From Cellulomonas denverensis (GTDB lineage Bacteria > Actinomycetota > Actinomycetes > Actinomycetales > Cellulomonadaceae), in NCBI RefSeq assembly GCF_012396125.1, contig NZ_JAAXOX010000001.1:310001-374000 (forward strand): a stretch of 64,000 nt of DNA, in the 5' to 3' direction. Position numbers and translations under genes: made by a program. How positions within the stretch are numbered: position 1 is the first letter of the stretch; each line of letters starts with the position of its first letter. Shown piece by piece: positions 42,340-51,833 of the stretch. A model generated the notes under the pieces. The model was not told the origin of the DNA and did not search any database. It saw nothing but the letters and a program-made list of their open reading frames with translations.

Positions 42340-44505
42340 GTGGTGAACGCGAAGGCTCCCCTGGCTCAGCAGGTCGGATGGACCGAGCTCGACCGCAAGG
42401 CAGTGGACACCGTGCGTGTCCTGGCCGCCGATGCGGTGGAGAAGGTCGGCAACGGACACCCCGGTACCGCCATCAGCCTGGCTCCCGCCGCCTACCTGCT
42501 CTACCAGAACGTGATGCGGCACAACCCGGCGGACGCGCACTGGCTCGGCCGTGACCGCTTCATCCTGTCCGCGGGGCACTCCTCGCTGACCCAGTACATC
42601 CAGCTCTACCTGTCCGGCTACGGCCTGGAGCTGTCCGACCTCGAGGCGCTGCGCACCTGGGGCTCGAAGACCCCGGGCCACCCCGAGTACAAGCACACCA
42701 CCGGGGTGGAGATCACCACCGGTCCGCTCGGCCAGGGCCTGTCCTCCGCGGTCGGCTTCGCGATGGCCGCCCGCCGTGAGCGTGGCCTGCTCGACCCCGA
42801 GGCCGCCCCGGGCACCAGCCCGTTCGACCACTTCGTCTACGTGATCGCCTCCGACGGCGACCTGCAGGAGGGCGTCACCTCCGAGGCGTCGTCGATCGCG
42901 GGCACCCAGAAGCTGGGCAACCTGATCACGATCTGGGACAACAACCACATCTCGATCGAGGGCGACACCGAGATCGCCTTCACCGAGGACGTGCTCAAGC
43001 GCTACGAGGCCTACGGCTGGCATGTGCAGTTCGTGGACTGGACCGAGGGTGGCGAGTACACCGAGAACGTCGATGCGCTGTACGCGGCGATCGAGGAGGC
43101 CAAGAAGGTCACCGACCGGCCGTCCTTCATCGGGCTGCGCACCATCATCGCCTGGCCGTCGCCGACCAAGCAGAACACCCACGGCTCGCACGGCTCCAAG
43201 CTGGGCACCGAGGAGATCCGCGGCCTGAAGGAGGTCCTGGGCTTCGACCCGGACAAGAGCTTCGACGTCGCCCCCGAGGTGATCGAGCACACCCGCAAGG
43301 CGGTCGAGCGCGGCACCGCGGCGCAGGCCGAGTGGGACAAGGGCTACCAGGCCTGGCGCCAGGCCCACCCGGACCGCGCCGCCCTGCTGGACCGGCTGGT
43401 CGCCCACGAGCTGCCCGAGGGCTGGGCCGACCAGCTGCCGGTGTTCGAGGCCGGTAAGTCGGTCGCCACCCGGTCCGCCTCCGGTGAGGTGCTGTCCTCG
43501 CTGGCCTCCGTGCTGCCCGAGCTGTGGGGCGGTTCGGCGGACCTGGCCGGGTCGAACAACACCACCATGAAGGGCGAGCCTTCCTTCATCCCGGCCGACC
43601 GCTCCACCCACGAGTTCGCGGGCAACGAGTACGGCCGCACGCTGCACTTCGGCATCCGCGAGCACGCGATGGGCGCCATCCTGTCCGGCATCACCCTGCA
43701 CGGGCTGACCCGGCCGTACGGCGGCACCTTCTTCACCTTCTCCGACTACATGCGCGGCGCCGTCCGCCTGGCGTCGCTGATGGGCGTGCCGGCGATCTAC
43801 GTCTGGACCCACGACTCGATCGGCCTGGGCGAAGACGGCCCGACCCACCAGCCGGTGGAGCACCTGACCGCGCTGCGGGCGATCCCGGGCCTGGCCATCG
43901 TGCGCCCGGCCGACGCGAACGAGACCGCCCAGGCGTGGAAGGCCACCCTGGAGCGGCACGACGGCCCGGTCGGCCTGGTGCTGACCCGGCAGAACGTGCC
44001 GACCTTCCCGCGCGGCGAGCAAGGCTTCGCCTCCGCGGAGGGGGTGGCCAAGGGCGCCTACGTGCTGCTGGAGGCCTCTTCCGGCACCCCGGACGTGATC
44101 CTGATCGGCACCGGCTCCGAGGTGCAGCTCGCCGTCGAGGCCCGTGAGCAGCTGGAGGCCGCGGGCATCGCCACCCGGGTGGTGTCGGCGCCGAGCCTGG
44201 AGTGGTTCGCCGAGCAGGACGACGCCTACCGGGAGTCCGTGCTGCCGGCGGCGGTGCGGGCCCGGGTGTCGGTCGAGGCCGGCATCGCGCTGTCCTGGCA
44301 CAAGATCCTGGGCGAGGCCGGTCGCGCGGTCTCCCTGGAGCACTACGGCGCGTCCGCCGACTACGAGACGCTGTACCGCGAGTTCGGCATCACCGCCGAC
44401 GCCGTGGTCGCGGCGGCCAAGGAGTCGCTGGCCGCGGCCGGTGGCGCCACCCCGGCGAACGAGAGCGCGGCGCCGACCGCCTCGGGCACCGGCGACCAGC
44501 AGTGA
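42340..44505 (+). CDS. tkt: transketolase
   Basis: A 721-residue thiamine diphosphate enzyme of the pentose phosphate pathway. N-terminal DAVEKVGNGHPGTAISLAP, DRFILSAGHSS, the ThDP motif SDGDLQEGVTSEASS...WDNNHISIEGD, and the C-terminal GIREHAMGAI, THDSIGLGEDGPTHQPVEHL are all canonical. The tail beyond 700 is Ala/Thr/Ser-rich. The start is GTG 42340 or 42343 after AATGAGG. In this order actinobacteria usually have tal, zwf and opcA next; here nrdI follows. Confidence 0.95.
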   Translation: MVNAKAPLAQQVGWTELDRKAVDTVRVLAADAVEKVGNGHPGTAISLAPAAYLLYQNVMRHNPADAHWLGRDRFILSAGHSSLTQYIQLYLSGYGLELSDLEALRTWGSKTPGHPEYKHTTGVEITTGPLGQGLSSAVGFAMAARRERGLLDPEAAPGTSPFDHFVYVIASDGDLQEGVTSEASSIAGTQKLGNLITIWDNNHISIEGDTEIAFTEDVLKRYEAYGWHVQFVDWTEGGEYTENVDALYAAIEEAKKVTDRPSFIGLRTIIAWPSPTKQNTHGSHGSKLGTEEIRGLKEVLGFDPDKSFDVAPEVIEHTRKAVERGTAAQAEWDKGYQAWRQAHPDRAALLDRLVAHELPEGWADQLPVFEAGKSVATRSASGEVLSSLASVLPELWGGSADLAGSNNTTMKGEPSFIPADRSTHEFAGNEYGRTLHFGIREHAMGAILSGITLHGLTRPYGGTFFTFSDYMRGAVRLASLMGVPAIYVWTHDSIGLGEDGPTHQPVEHLTALRAIPGLAIVRPADANETAQAWKATLERHDGPVGLVLTRQNVPTFPRGEQGFASAEGVAKGAYVLLEASSGTPDVILIGTGSEVQLAVEAREQLEAAGIATRVVSAPSLEWFAEQDDAYRESVLPAAVRARVSVEAGIALSWHKILGEAGRAVSLEHYGASADYETLYREFGITADAVVAAAKESLAAAGGATPANESAAPTASGTGDQQ

Positions 44506-44522
44506 GCTGAGCCGCACCGAGT

Positions 44523-44560
44523 CCGAGGGCCGGATCCCGCGCACGGGGTCCGGCCCTCGG
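44523..44560 (+). terminator. hairpin terminator of tkt
   Basis: A 16-bp stem with one G-T-type mismatch (CCGAGGGCCGGATCCC with GGGGTCCGGCCCTCGG) and 6-base loop lies 17 bases past the tkt stop. Confidence 0.85.
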
Positions 44561-44616
44561 GCTGTCCGGGACCATCGTCCCCGGCGGGCGACGGCGATCC
44601 GGGGTTCCCTGAACCG

Positions 44617-45051
44617 GTGCGCCAGACCCCCGTGTACTACTACTCCAGCGCCAGCGGACTGGTCCGGTCCTTCGCCGAGCGCCTGGACCGGCCGGTGTTC
44701 AACCTGGCCGAGCGCGCGCACCGGCAGAGCGAGGCCGACGGCCCCTGGGTGCTGCTGACCCCGTCCTACAAGACCGGCAACGAGAACAACGACACCATCC
44801 CGGAGGCGGTGCGCCGGTTCCTGCGCAATCCGGTCAACCGCCGCCGGTTGGTCGGGGTGATGGGCTCGGGCAACCGCAACTTCGGCCGGCACTACCAGAT
44901 GGCCTGCCGGCAGATCGCGGCGATGTCCGGGCGGCCGGTGCTGTTCGAGTTCGAGATCGCCGGCACCCCCTGGGACGTGGCGGAGTGCCGCCGGATCCTG
45001 GCGGACCTGGACGCCGCACTCGATGCCGAGCACGGCGCCCAGGCCGGCTGA
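44617..45051 (+). CDS. nrdI: NrdI flavodoxin-like ribonucleotide reductase assembly protein
   Basis: A 144-residue NrdI: FMN-binding VYYYSSASGLVRSFAERL, then LLTPSYKTGNENNDTIPEAV and the GVMGSGNRNFGRHYQMACRQIA loop. NrdI supplies the oxidant that builds the dimanganese-tyrosyl cofactor in class Ib reductase. The usual partners nrdH, nrdE and nrdF are not beside it. GTG 44617 gives the standard N-terminus. Its stop is one base from that of the convergent LPMO gene. Confidence 0.92.
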   Translation: MRQTPVYYYSSASGLVRSFAERLDRPVFNLAERAHRQSEADGPWVLLTPSYKTGNENNDTIPEAVRRFLRNPVNRRRLVGVMGSGNRNFGRHYQMACRQIAAMSGRPVLFEFEIAGTPWDVAECRRILADLDAALDAEHGAQAG

Positions 45052-45052
45052 G

Positions 45053-45652
45053 TCAGCGCTGGATGTTCACGTCGATCGCGTTGTAGAAGGCGTTCGCCGT
45101 GTTGTCCACCACCCAGACCGCGTAGATCACGTGGTACCCGCTCCGGTCGGCCGGGATGTCGATGGTGTGGGTCTGGCCCTGCACCGGCAGCGTCCCGTTG
45201 TAGGGCACGGTCTCGATCAGCTCCAGCGAGGACCGGCTGAGCGGGGCGTTCTGGTTCCAGCCCTGCTTGGTGATGTAGTACTCCCACTTGGTCGTGGCGT
45301 GCAGCGCGCTGTACTTCCACGCCACCGTGACCGAGTCGGTGGTGACCTGGTTCTTCACCCACCGGGTGGAGCTCTGCTGGTCCAGCTCGGAGAACCGGGT
45401 GTTGCCGCCGGAGGCCAGCATCCCGTCGGCCGGCCCGGCAGCCGGGAAGCCCTTCGGCCCCTCGATGCTCTGCGGCTCGTACTGCACCGCCCCGAGCCCG
45501 GTGTTGCCCGGCATCGCCGCCCGGGCGGTCAGCTGGGAGCCGCTGCCGCCGATGTAGGCGTGCGACACCGCCGCCGGGGCGGAGGCCAGGCCGAGTCCGG
45601 CCGCGACCGCGAGCGCCGCGACGGCGCCGGAGATCCTGTGACGTCGATTCAT
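45053..45652 (-). CDS. secreted lytic polysaccharide monooxygenase (AA10)
   Basis: A 199-residue copper enzyme that oxidatively cleaves chitin or cellulose. The signal peptide (ISGAVAALAVAAGLGLASAPAAVS) ends so that His31 (HAYIGGSGS) becomes the free N-terminus. His118 in KYSALHATTKWEYY completes the histidine brace. VQYEPQSIEGPKGFPAAGPADG and ADRSGYHVIYAVWVVDNTANAFYNAIDVN closely match Serratia CBP21, favouring a chitin-active, single-domain enzyme. GGGGGAA lies upstream of ATG 45652. The divergent 212 bases hold promoters for this and the polymerase gene. Confidence 0.93.
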   Translation of the reverse strand: MNRRHRISGAVAALAVAAGLGLASAPAAVSHAYIGGSGSQLTARAAMPGNTGLGAVQYEPQSIEGPKGFPAAGPADGMLASGGNTRFSELDQQSSTRWVKNQVTTDSVTVAWKYSALHATTKWEYYITKQGWNQNAPLSRSSLELIETVPYNGTLPVQGQTHTIDIPADRSGYHVIYAVWVVDNTANAFYNAIDVNIQR

Positions 45653-45864
45653 GTGTTCCCCCTGGTCTGGGCGGACCGGTCGGCCCGCCGTCTGGGCAGG
45701 GGGCAGCACGTGGCGAGTCCCCCTGCGTGGCGTCGTCCGCGCCATTGCCGGACGACCGGTGTGACCCTAGACACAGTCGATGGCGCGGCGGCCATACCCG
45801 CACCGCGGTCGTCGCGCCCCGCACACACCGGGCGGTGGCGGGCCGCTCGCCCTACCGTGGGGCG

Positions 45865-46938
45865 ATGACGCCCAGCGCCTCCCCCGCGGAGGAGATCGAG
45901 GTCCGCGGCCGCACCGTGCGGGTGAGCAACCCGCAGAAGGTCTACTTCGCCGAGCGCGGCTTCACCAAGCTGGACGTGGTGCAGTACCTGCTGGCGGTCG
46001 GCGACGGCATCCTCGGTGCCCTGGAACACCGGCCGACCACCCTGGAGCGCTGGCCGAAGGGCGTGTTCCCCGGCGCCACCCTGTCCACCCGGGCCGACAA
46101 CCGCGGCGACGCGTTCTTCCAGAAGCGGGTGCCACAGGGGGCGCCCGACTACGTGCAGACCGCCCGGATCGCGTTCCCCTCCGGCCGGACCGCGGACGAG
46201 GTCAGCCCCACCGAGCTGGCCGTGGTGATCTGGGCGGCCAACCTCGGCACCCTCACCTTCCACCCCTGGCCGGTCACCGACGCCGACGTCGAGGCCCCCG
46301 ACCAGCTCCGGATCGACCTGGACCCGCAGCCCGGCACCGGCTTTGCGGATGCCGCCCGGGTCGCCCCGCACGTCCGGGAGATCCTGGCCGACCACGGCCT
46401 GACCGGCTACCCCAAGACCTCCGGCGGGCGCGGGATCCACATCTTCGCCCCGATCGAACCGCGCTGGACCTTCACCCAGTGCCGCCGTGCCGCCATCGCC
46501 GTCGGCCGCGAGCTCGAACGCCGCCTGCCCGGACAGGTCACCACCAAATGGTGGAAGGAGGAGCGCGGCGAGGCGATCTTCGTCGACTACAACCAGATGG
46601 CCCGCGACCGCACCATCGCCTCCGCCTACTCGATCCGGCCCAACCCCCGCGCCACGGTGTCCACCCCGCTGCGCTGGGACGAGGTCGCCGACGTGCACCC
46701 CGACGACTTCGACCTGACCACGGTGCCGGCCCGGTTCGCCGCGGTCGGTGACCTGTTCGCCCCGCTGGCCGCCGGAGCGCCCGGCCGCGGTTCGCTGGAC
46801 GGCCTGCTCGACCTGGCCGACCGCGACGAGCGCGACCACGGGCTGGGCGACCTGCCCTATCCGCCGGAGTACCCCAAGATGCCGGGCGAGCCCAAGCGGG
46901 TGCAGCCCAGCAAGGACCGCGACCGCCCCGCCGACTGA
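45865..46938 (+). CDS. LigD-type DNA polymerase/primase domain protein (stand-alone)
   Basis: A 357-residue protein matching the polymerase domain of bacterial LigD (archaeo-eukaryotic primase fold) used in non-homologous end joining. Marks: VSNPQKVYFAERGFTKLDVVQYLL, FQKRVPQGAPDYVQT, QLRIDLDPQPG (metal-binding DxD), PKTSGGRGIHIFAPI and DYNQMARDRTIASAYSIRP. There is no ligase or nuclease domain, and no Ku gene lies in the window; actinobacteria often have such separate polymerases. ATG 45865 is chosen. Confidence 0.9.
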   Translation: MTPSASPAEEIEVRGRTVRVSNPQKVYFAERGFTKLDVVQYLLAVGDGILGALEHRPTTLERWPKGVFPGATLSTRADNRGDAFFQKRVPQGAPDYVQTARIAFPSGRTADEVSPTELAVVIWAANLGTLTFHPWPVTDADVEAPDQLRIDLDPQPGTGFADAARVAPHVREILADHGLTGYPKTSGGRGIHIFAPIEPRWTFTQCRRAAIAVGRELERRLPGQVTTKWWKEERGEAIFVDYNQMARDRTIASAYSIRPNPRATVSTPLRWDEVADVHPDDFDLTTVPARFAAVGDLFAPLAAGAPGRGSLDGLLDLADRDERDHGLGDLPYPPEYPKMPGEPKRVQPSKDRDRPAD

Positions 46939-46970
46939 GCCCGCTGCCCTTCGCCCCGCCCGCTGGCCCC

Positions 46971-47096
46971 GCGCGAGTTCGTCACTCCCGCACCCATCGA
47001 CCCCGCCGCCTTGCGCGAGTTCGTCACTCCCGCACCCACCGACCCCGCTGCCCTGGCCGAGTTCGTGACTCCCGCGCCGACTGCGGTGGCGGGGCT
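46971..47096. repeat. three tandem copies of a 42-bp intergenic repeat
   Basis: Copies start at 46971, 47013 and about 47055. The core is GCGCGAGTTCGTCACTCCCG followed by CACCCA(T/C)CGACCCCG. The third copy has drifted (GGCCGAGTTCGTGACTCCCG). An inverted core, CCACGAACTCGCC, follows near 47117. The array fills the gap after the polymerase gene. It is not a CRISPR, having no spacers. Confidence 0.8.
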
Positions 47097-47201
47097 GCCG
47101 ACGTCGCGGCAGATGCCACGAACTCGCCGGGCGAGCCGCACGGGGAACCGCCCGGGCCGGCCGGGCGTTGGACCTCTTCCCCCACATCCGGAGGTCTTCC
47201 C

Positions 47202-47885
47202 ATGGGCATGTCCGCCGTCCAGCACGATCCCCGCTGGCCCACCACCGCTGCCGGCACCACCCCCGCCGAGCCCTACGACCCGACCGCGAGCGCCACCGAC
47301 GAGCTGGCCCGGCAGGTGCGCGCCCATCTGAGGCTGGGCACCGCCGCCGCGCTGGGCTGGACCGAGGACGCCCTGACCGCCGCGGTGGCCCGGCTGACCC
47401 CGCCGCCGAACGCCCCGGCGCACGACGACCACATCCCGTTCGTGCTGGTGCTGGACCCGGCGCCGTCCAACGCCCTGGTGCCGGCGATGCGCCGTGGCTC
47501 CCGGCCCGGGGTCAGCGTGATCGACGACGAGGAACTCGCCACCTACCGCACCCTGGACACCGAGCGGGTGCCCACCGGGCCGTACCTGCTGGTGGACGTG
47601 GACACCGGTGCGGAGTTCTGCAACCAGACCCCGGAGCACGCGCTGACCGTGCTGCGCGAGCGTGGCCGGGCGGCGCTGACCATCGCCGAGGGGCTGGCCC
47701 TGGTCACGGTCCGGCCGGACATGCTGCGGCCGAACAAGTGCTTCTCCCTGATGGCCTCGCGCACCACGAACCAGCGGGTGCCGGCGATCTGGATCAGTGA
47801 GCGGCGGCCGAAGCTCGGCTGGTGCTGGGACCGCAACCCGCACACCTGGCTGGGTGCGGCCTCCGCGGCGGACCGGGTGGGCTGA
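47202..47885 (+). CDS. DUF5701 family protein
   Basis: A 227-residue protein with the features I associate with DUF5701: HIPFVLVLDPAPSNALVPAM, PTGPYLLVDVDTGAEFCNQTPEHAL, ALTIAEGLALVTVRPDML, NKCFSLMASRTTNQRVPAIWIS and PKLGWCWDRNPHTWLGAASAADR. The function is unknown. GGAGG seven bases before ATG 47202 supports the start. No signal or membrane segment is present. Its TGA abuts the stop of convergent eccC. Confidence 0.8.
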   Translation: MGMSAVQHDPRWPTTAAGTTPAEPYDPTASATDELARQVRAHLRLGTAAALGWTEDALTAAVARLTPPPNAPAHDDHIPFVLVLDPAPSNALVPAMRRGSRPGVSVIDDEELATYRTLDTERVPTGPYLLVDVDTGAEFCNQTPEHALTVLRERGRAALTIAEGLALVTVRPDMLRPNKCFSLMASRTTNQRVPAIWISERRPKLGWCWDRNPHTWLGAASAADRVG

Positions 47886-47892
47886 TCAGCCC
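47879..47892. other. 14-bp palindrome joining two convergent stop codons
   Basis: GGGCTGATCAGCCC is a perfect palindrome in which TGA of the DUF5701 gene and TCA (TGA of eccC) are back to back with no base between. It might pair weakly as a hairpin, but the stem has no loop, so it is not called a terminator. Confidence 0.6.
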
Positions 47893-50800
47893 GGCTCGCC
47901 GTGCCGGGACCGGGTGTATGCCAGGTGACCGGCGAACAGCCCGCGTTCCCGGCTGACCACCTGGACCCGGCCAGGCGGTGCCGCCACCGGCTTCACCCGG
48001 CCGATCAGCTGACCCTCCTCCGGGTTGCCGGACAGCAGGATCCCGGTGGCGCCGAGGTCCGACATCCGCTGCAGGATCGGGTCGTACAGCGCGCGGCCGG
48101 CACCGCCGGAGTGCCTGACCACCGCCAGATGCAGTCCGAGGTCACCGGCCTGGGCGAGCAGGGGCACCAATGGTGTCAGCGGGTTGCCCTGGGAGGTGGC
48201 GACCAGGTCGTAGTCGTCGACCAGGATGAACCCCTCCGCACCCTGCCACCAGGACCGGTTCCGCAGCTGGTCGGCGGTCAGGTCCGGGCCGGGCAGCCGG
48301 GAGGTGAAGAACGCGGCCAACTCCGCGATCCCACCCGCGGCCAGCTCGTGCGAGGTGAGGTACGCCCCCAGGTACTCCGGCGGGATCTCGTCCAGCAACG
48401 CGCGCCGGTAGTCGACCACGAAGATCTTGGCCTGCTCCGGGGTGTACAGGCGTTGCACCTCGGCGGCCAGACCGCGCAACAGGGTCGACTTGCCGGAGTC
48501 CGACTCGCCGAAGGCGTACAGATGCGGCTCGGCCACCGGGTCCAGGCCGAAGGGTGCCAGCCCCGCCTCGTCGACCCCCAGCAACAGCCGCCGGTCCTGC
48601 GACCCCGCCTGCGCGCGCACCTGCTCCAGATCGATCCGCTCCGGCAGCAGGCGCAACCGGGGTCCAGCAGGCCCGGTCCAGGCCGCACGCAGCTGGTGCA
48701 CCAGGTGCTGCACACCCTCGGCCAGGGTGCTCGGGTCGCCGGAACCGTCGATCCGGGGCAGCGCGGTCAGCAGGTGCAGCCCACCGGGGGTCAGACCGCG
48801 ACCGGGCATCCCGGCCGGGACATTCGCCGCACTCTTGCGGTCGATCTCGGAGTCCGACGGGTCCCCCAACCGCAGCTCCACCCTGGTGCTGATCAGGTCG
48901 CGGACCTGGGGCCGGACCTCCATCCACCGGCTGGCGGCCAGCATCAGGTGTACCCCGTAGCTCAGTCCCCGGGCTGCGATGGCCTGGACCTGCTCCTCCA
49001 CCGGCTCGAACTCGCCGCGCAGGGTGGACCAGCCGTCGACCACCAGGAAGACATCACCCCACCCGTCGTCGGCGGTGCCATGCTCCCGTCGGCTGCGGTA
49101 GGTGTCCATCGAGTCGATGCCCTGCTCGCGGAAGTACCGCTCCCGGGCGTCGATGATCGAGGACACCTCGGCCACCATCCGGCGCACCACATCGGTCTCG
49201 GACCGAGTGGCCAGCCCGGACAGGTGCGGCAGACCCTGCAATCCGGTGAAGGACCCTCCGCCGAAGTCGAGGACGTAGAACTGCACCTCCTGCGGGGTCG
49301 CGGTCAGCGCCAGCGCGCACACCAGCGACCGCAGCACCGTGCTCTTGCCGGACAGCGGACCACCGACGGTCGCGACGTGCCCGGCCGCCCCGCTCAGGTC
49401 GACGACCATCGGCTCCCGGCGCTGTTCCAGCGGCACATCGACCAGCCCGATCGGCACCCGCAACCGGCCCGCCGACCGCCACCCCGGGCTGACCAGCCCA
49501 CGCTGCGGGTCGGCCACCAGATCGCCAAACATCCGGTCCAGCGGTTCGGGCACCTCCAGCGGCGGCAGCCACACCCGGTGCGCCTGCGGCCCCCGCCCGG
49601 CCATCTGCCGGACCGCGACCTCGAACATCGAGCCCTCCGGTGCCGCCTCCAGCACGCCGGGATCGGCCTCCTCCACCGGGTCCGGGGTACGGCTGTGCAC
49701 CGGCGCCACGGTGAACGGTTCCACCCGCGCCATCGCCGACCGCCCGGACCTGGTCGAGGCCCCGACCAGCCGGGGAGCCAGGGAGCCGGAGACGTAGGCC
49801 GCCCGGAACTGGGCCAGGTCATCGGTGCCGACCTTCAGGTAGCCGACACCCGGTTGCCGTGGCAGGTCCACCGCATCCGGCACCCCGAGCACCGCACGGG
49901 ACTCCGCACCCGAGAAGGTCCGCAGGCCCACGCGGTAGGACAGGTAGGTGTCCAGCCCGCGCAGCTTGCCCTCCTCCAACCGCTGCGAGGCGATCAACAG
50001 GTGCACGTACAGCGACCGGCCCACCCGGCCGATGTTGACGAACGAGTCCACGAACTCCGGCTTGGCCGACAGCAGCTCGGAGAACTCGTCCACCACCACC
50101 AGCAACGCCGGCAAGGGCTCCAGATCCGTGCGTCCGCCGAGCCGGGCTTCCTCGTAGTCGCCGACGTTGGCGAAGTTGCCGGCTGCACGCAGCAGCTCCT
50201 GGCGCCGGGTGATCTCTCCCTGGAGCGCGTCCTGGAACCGGTCGACCAGCGACAGCTCCTGCCCCAGGTTGGTGATGATCGCCGACACGTGCGGCATCTC
50301 GGCCATCCCGGCGAAGGTCGCGCCACCCTTGAAGTCCACCAACACGAAGTTCAGCTGCTCCGGCGAGTGGGTCAGGGCCAGGGCCAGCACCAGCGTGCGC
50401 AACACCTCGGACTTGCCGGAGCCGGTGGCCCCGATCATCACCCCGTGCGGGCCCATCCCCTGCTGCGCCGACTCCTTGAGGTCCAGCACCAACGGCGCAC
50501 CGGTGGTGTCCTGCCCGATCGGCACCCGCAACCGGTCCCGGTTGTGCCGCGGCCGCCAGGCCACCTCCATCGAGACGTCCCGCACATCCGGCAGACCGAG
50601 CAGCTCGGTCAACCCGAGCTGGACCGCACCCCGGCCCTCCACCGCAGCCGGACCGGAGTACAGCGGCATCAGGCGACGGGCCACCGCCTCCGCCTCCTCG
50701 ATGCTCAGGGCGTCGGGGTCCAGTGGCCGCGCACCCTCGGCCACGTCGATCAGCTCCGAGACACCGCCATCCGCCACCGCGACCCGAGCGGTGTCTGCCG

Positions 50801-51833
50801 ACTCCAGCGGCGCCCACTGCTCCGGCAGGTCCAGCACCGTCACCCCGGCCACGCCATCGCCCCGGAACACCGGGTCCTGTGCCGGGCGCGGCACCCCGTC
50901 GGTCACCACCAGGATGTGCGGCGCCGGGCCACCGCCCTCGACGAATCGCGGCCGGTTCACCAGGTCGGCCGGCAACAGCTCCACCAACTCGTCGAAGGAC
51001 CCGACCACCATCCGCGCCGGCCCCGCCGCGTCACCTTGCCGCCGCGAGTGCGCGTGCGGCAACCACTTGATCCACTCCCACTGATCGGCGGCCCGCGGCG
51101 AGGCGACCACCGCGACCACCAGCGCCTCCGGGTGGTGCAGCACCGCCGCCTGGGTGACCAGCGCCCGCGCCAACGACCGCACCCGCGCCTCGTCCCCGGT
51201 CAACTCCACCCGGGCGTAGTCGCTCAACACGATCGACGTCGGCAACCCGGGCTGATGTTGGTGGGTGAGCAGGAACCGGTGCGCCGCCGACGCACACACC
51301 GGATCGAGCTGGGTCATCGGCGGCAACTCCGGCACCGCCAACGTCACACACAAGGGCTGATCACAGGTCCCCACCCGGACCTGGAGGAAGTCCGGGTCGC
51401 CCGGATCGCGCTCCCACACCCGGGTCCGCTCCTCCGCCAGGAAGACCAGCGTGCCCGGTGCCGGACTGCGCCAGTTCCCCGCCTGCCGCTGCTGACGTGC
51501 CGCGGTCCGCACGGTCGCCCGCAGCTCCGCCAGGTAGGTCAGGTACTCCCGTCGTGCGCCGACCACCTCGGCCGCCCGCTGCGACCGCTGCCGCCAGCCG
51601 TTCACCGCCACGAAGCCCAACGAGGACACCAGGAACATCCCGCCGGTGAGCAGCCCGGTCATCCCCGAGTTGGTCATCGTCACCATGACGATCGACCCGA
51701 TCGACCCGAGCATCGGCAGCATCGACGTCAGCATCGAGTTGCTGCCGTCGCTGGTCGACAGCTCCGGCGGCGGTTCCAGGGTGATCACGCCGGACGGCAC
51801 CCGGGGCGCGGCCGACCGCTGCGGTGTGCTCAC
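47886..51833 (-). CDS. eccC: type VII secretion ATPase EccC (three FtsK/SpoIIIE domains)
   Basis: A 1315-residue motor of an ESX-type secretion system. Two membrane helices near 38-75, then a DUF-type region, then three ATPase domains. Walker A motifs are GATGSGKSE at 468-476, GGPLSGKST in the second and GESDSGKST in the third. Walker B segments are LLVVVDEFSELL, FLVVDGWS and FILVDDYD; only the first keeps the acidic DE, as expected when domain 1 is the active one and 2-3 bind substrates. GTG 51833 overlaps the FHA gene stop. It is the last gene of the operon. Confidence 0.95.
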   Translation of the reverse strand: MSTPQRSAAPRVPSGVITLEPPPELSTSDGSNSMLTSMLPMLGSIGSIVMVTMTNSGMTGLLTGGMFLVSSLGFVAVNGWRQRSQRAAEVVGARREYLTYLAELRATVRTAARQQRQAGNWRSPAPGTLVFLAEERTRVWERDPGDPDFLQVRVGTCDQPLCVTLAVPELPPMTQLDPVCASAAHRFLLTHQHQPGLPTSIVLSDYARVELTGDEARVRSLARALVTQAAVLHHPEALVVAVVASPRAADQWEWIKWLPHAHSRRQGDAAGPARMVVGSFDELVELLPADLVNRPRFVEGGGPAPHILVVTDGVPRPAQDPVFRGDGVAGVTVLDLPEQWAPLESADTARVAVADGGVSELIDVAEGARPLDPDALSIEEAEAVARRLMPLYSGPAAVEGRGAVQLGLTELLGLPDVRDVSMEVAWRPRHNRDRLRVPIGQDTTGAPLVLDLKESAQQGMGPHGVMIGATGSGKSEVLRTLVLALALTHSPEQLNFVLVDFKGGATFAGMAEMPHVSAIITNLGQELSLVDRFQDALQGEITRRQELLRAAGNFANVGDYEEARLGGRTDLEPLPALLVVVDEFSELLSAKPEFVDSFVNIGRVGRSLYVHLLIASQRLEEGKLRGLDTYLSYRVGLRTFSGAESRAVLGVPDAVDLPRQPGVGYLKVGTDDLAQFRAAYVSGSLAPRLVGASTRSGRSAMARVEPFTVAPVHSRTPDPVEEADPGVLEAAPEGSMFEVAVRQMAGRGPQAHRVWLPPLEVPEPLDRMFGDLVADPQRGLVSPGWRSAGRLRVPIGLVDVPLEQRREPMVVDLSGAAGHVATVGGPLSGKSTVLRSLVCALALTATPQEVQFYVLDFGGGSFTGLQGLPHLSGLATRSETDVVRRMVAEVSSIIDARERYFREQGIDSMDTYRSRREHGTADDGWGDVFLVVDGWSTLRGEFEPVEEQVQAIAARGLSYGVHLMLAASRWMEVRPQVRDLISTRVELRLGDPSDSEIDRKSAANVPAGMPGRGLTPGGLHLLTALPRIDGSGDPSTLAEGVQHLVHQLRAAWTGPAGPRLRLLPERIDLEQVRAQAGSQDRRLLLGVDEAGLAPFGLDPVAEPHLYAFGESDSGKSTLLRGLAAEVQRLYTPEQAKIFVVDYRRALLDEIPPEYLGAYLTSHELAAGGIAELAAFFTSRLPGPDLTADQLRNRSWWQGAEGFILVDDYDLVATSQGNPLTPLVPLLAQAGDLGLHLAVVRHSGGAGRALYDPILQRMSDLGATGILLSGNPEEGQLIGRVKPVAAPPGRVQVVSRERGLFAGHLAYTRSRHGEPG

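Noticed and set aside
47879..47892. Intrinsic terminator at the DUF5701/eccC junction
   Set aside because: The palindrome is perfect but has no loop and no T run, and only seven base pairs per arm.
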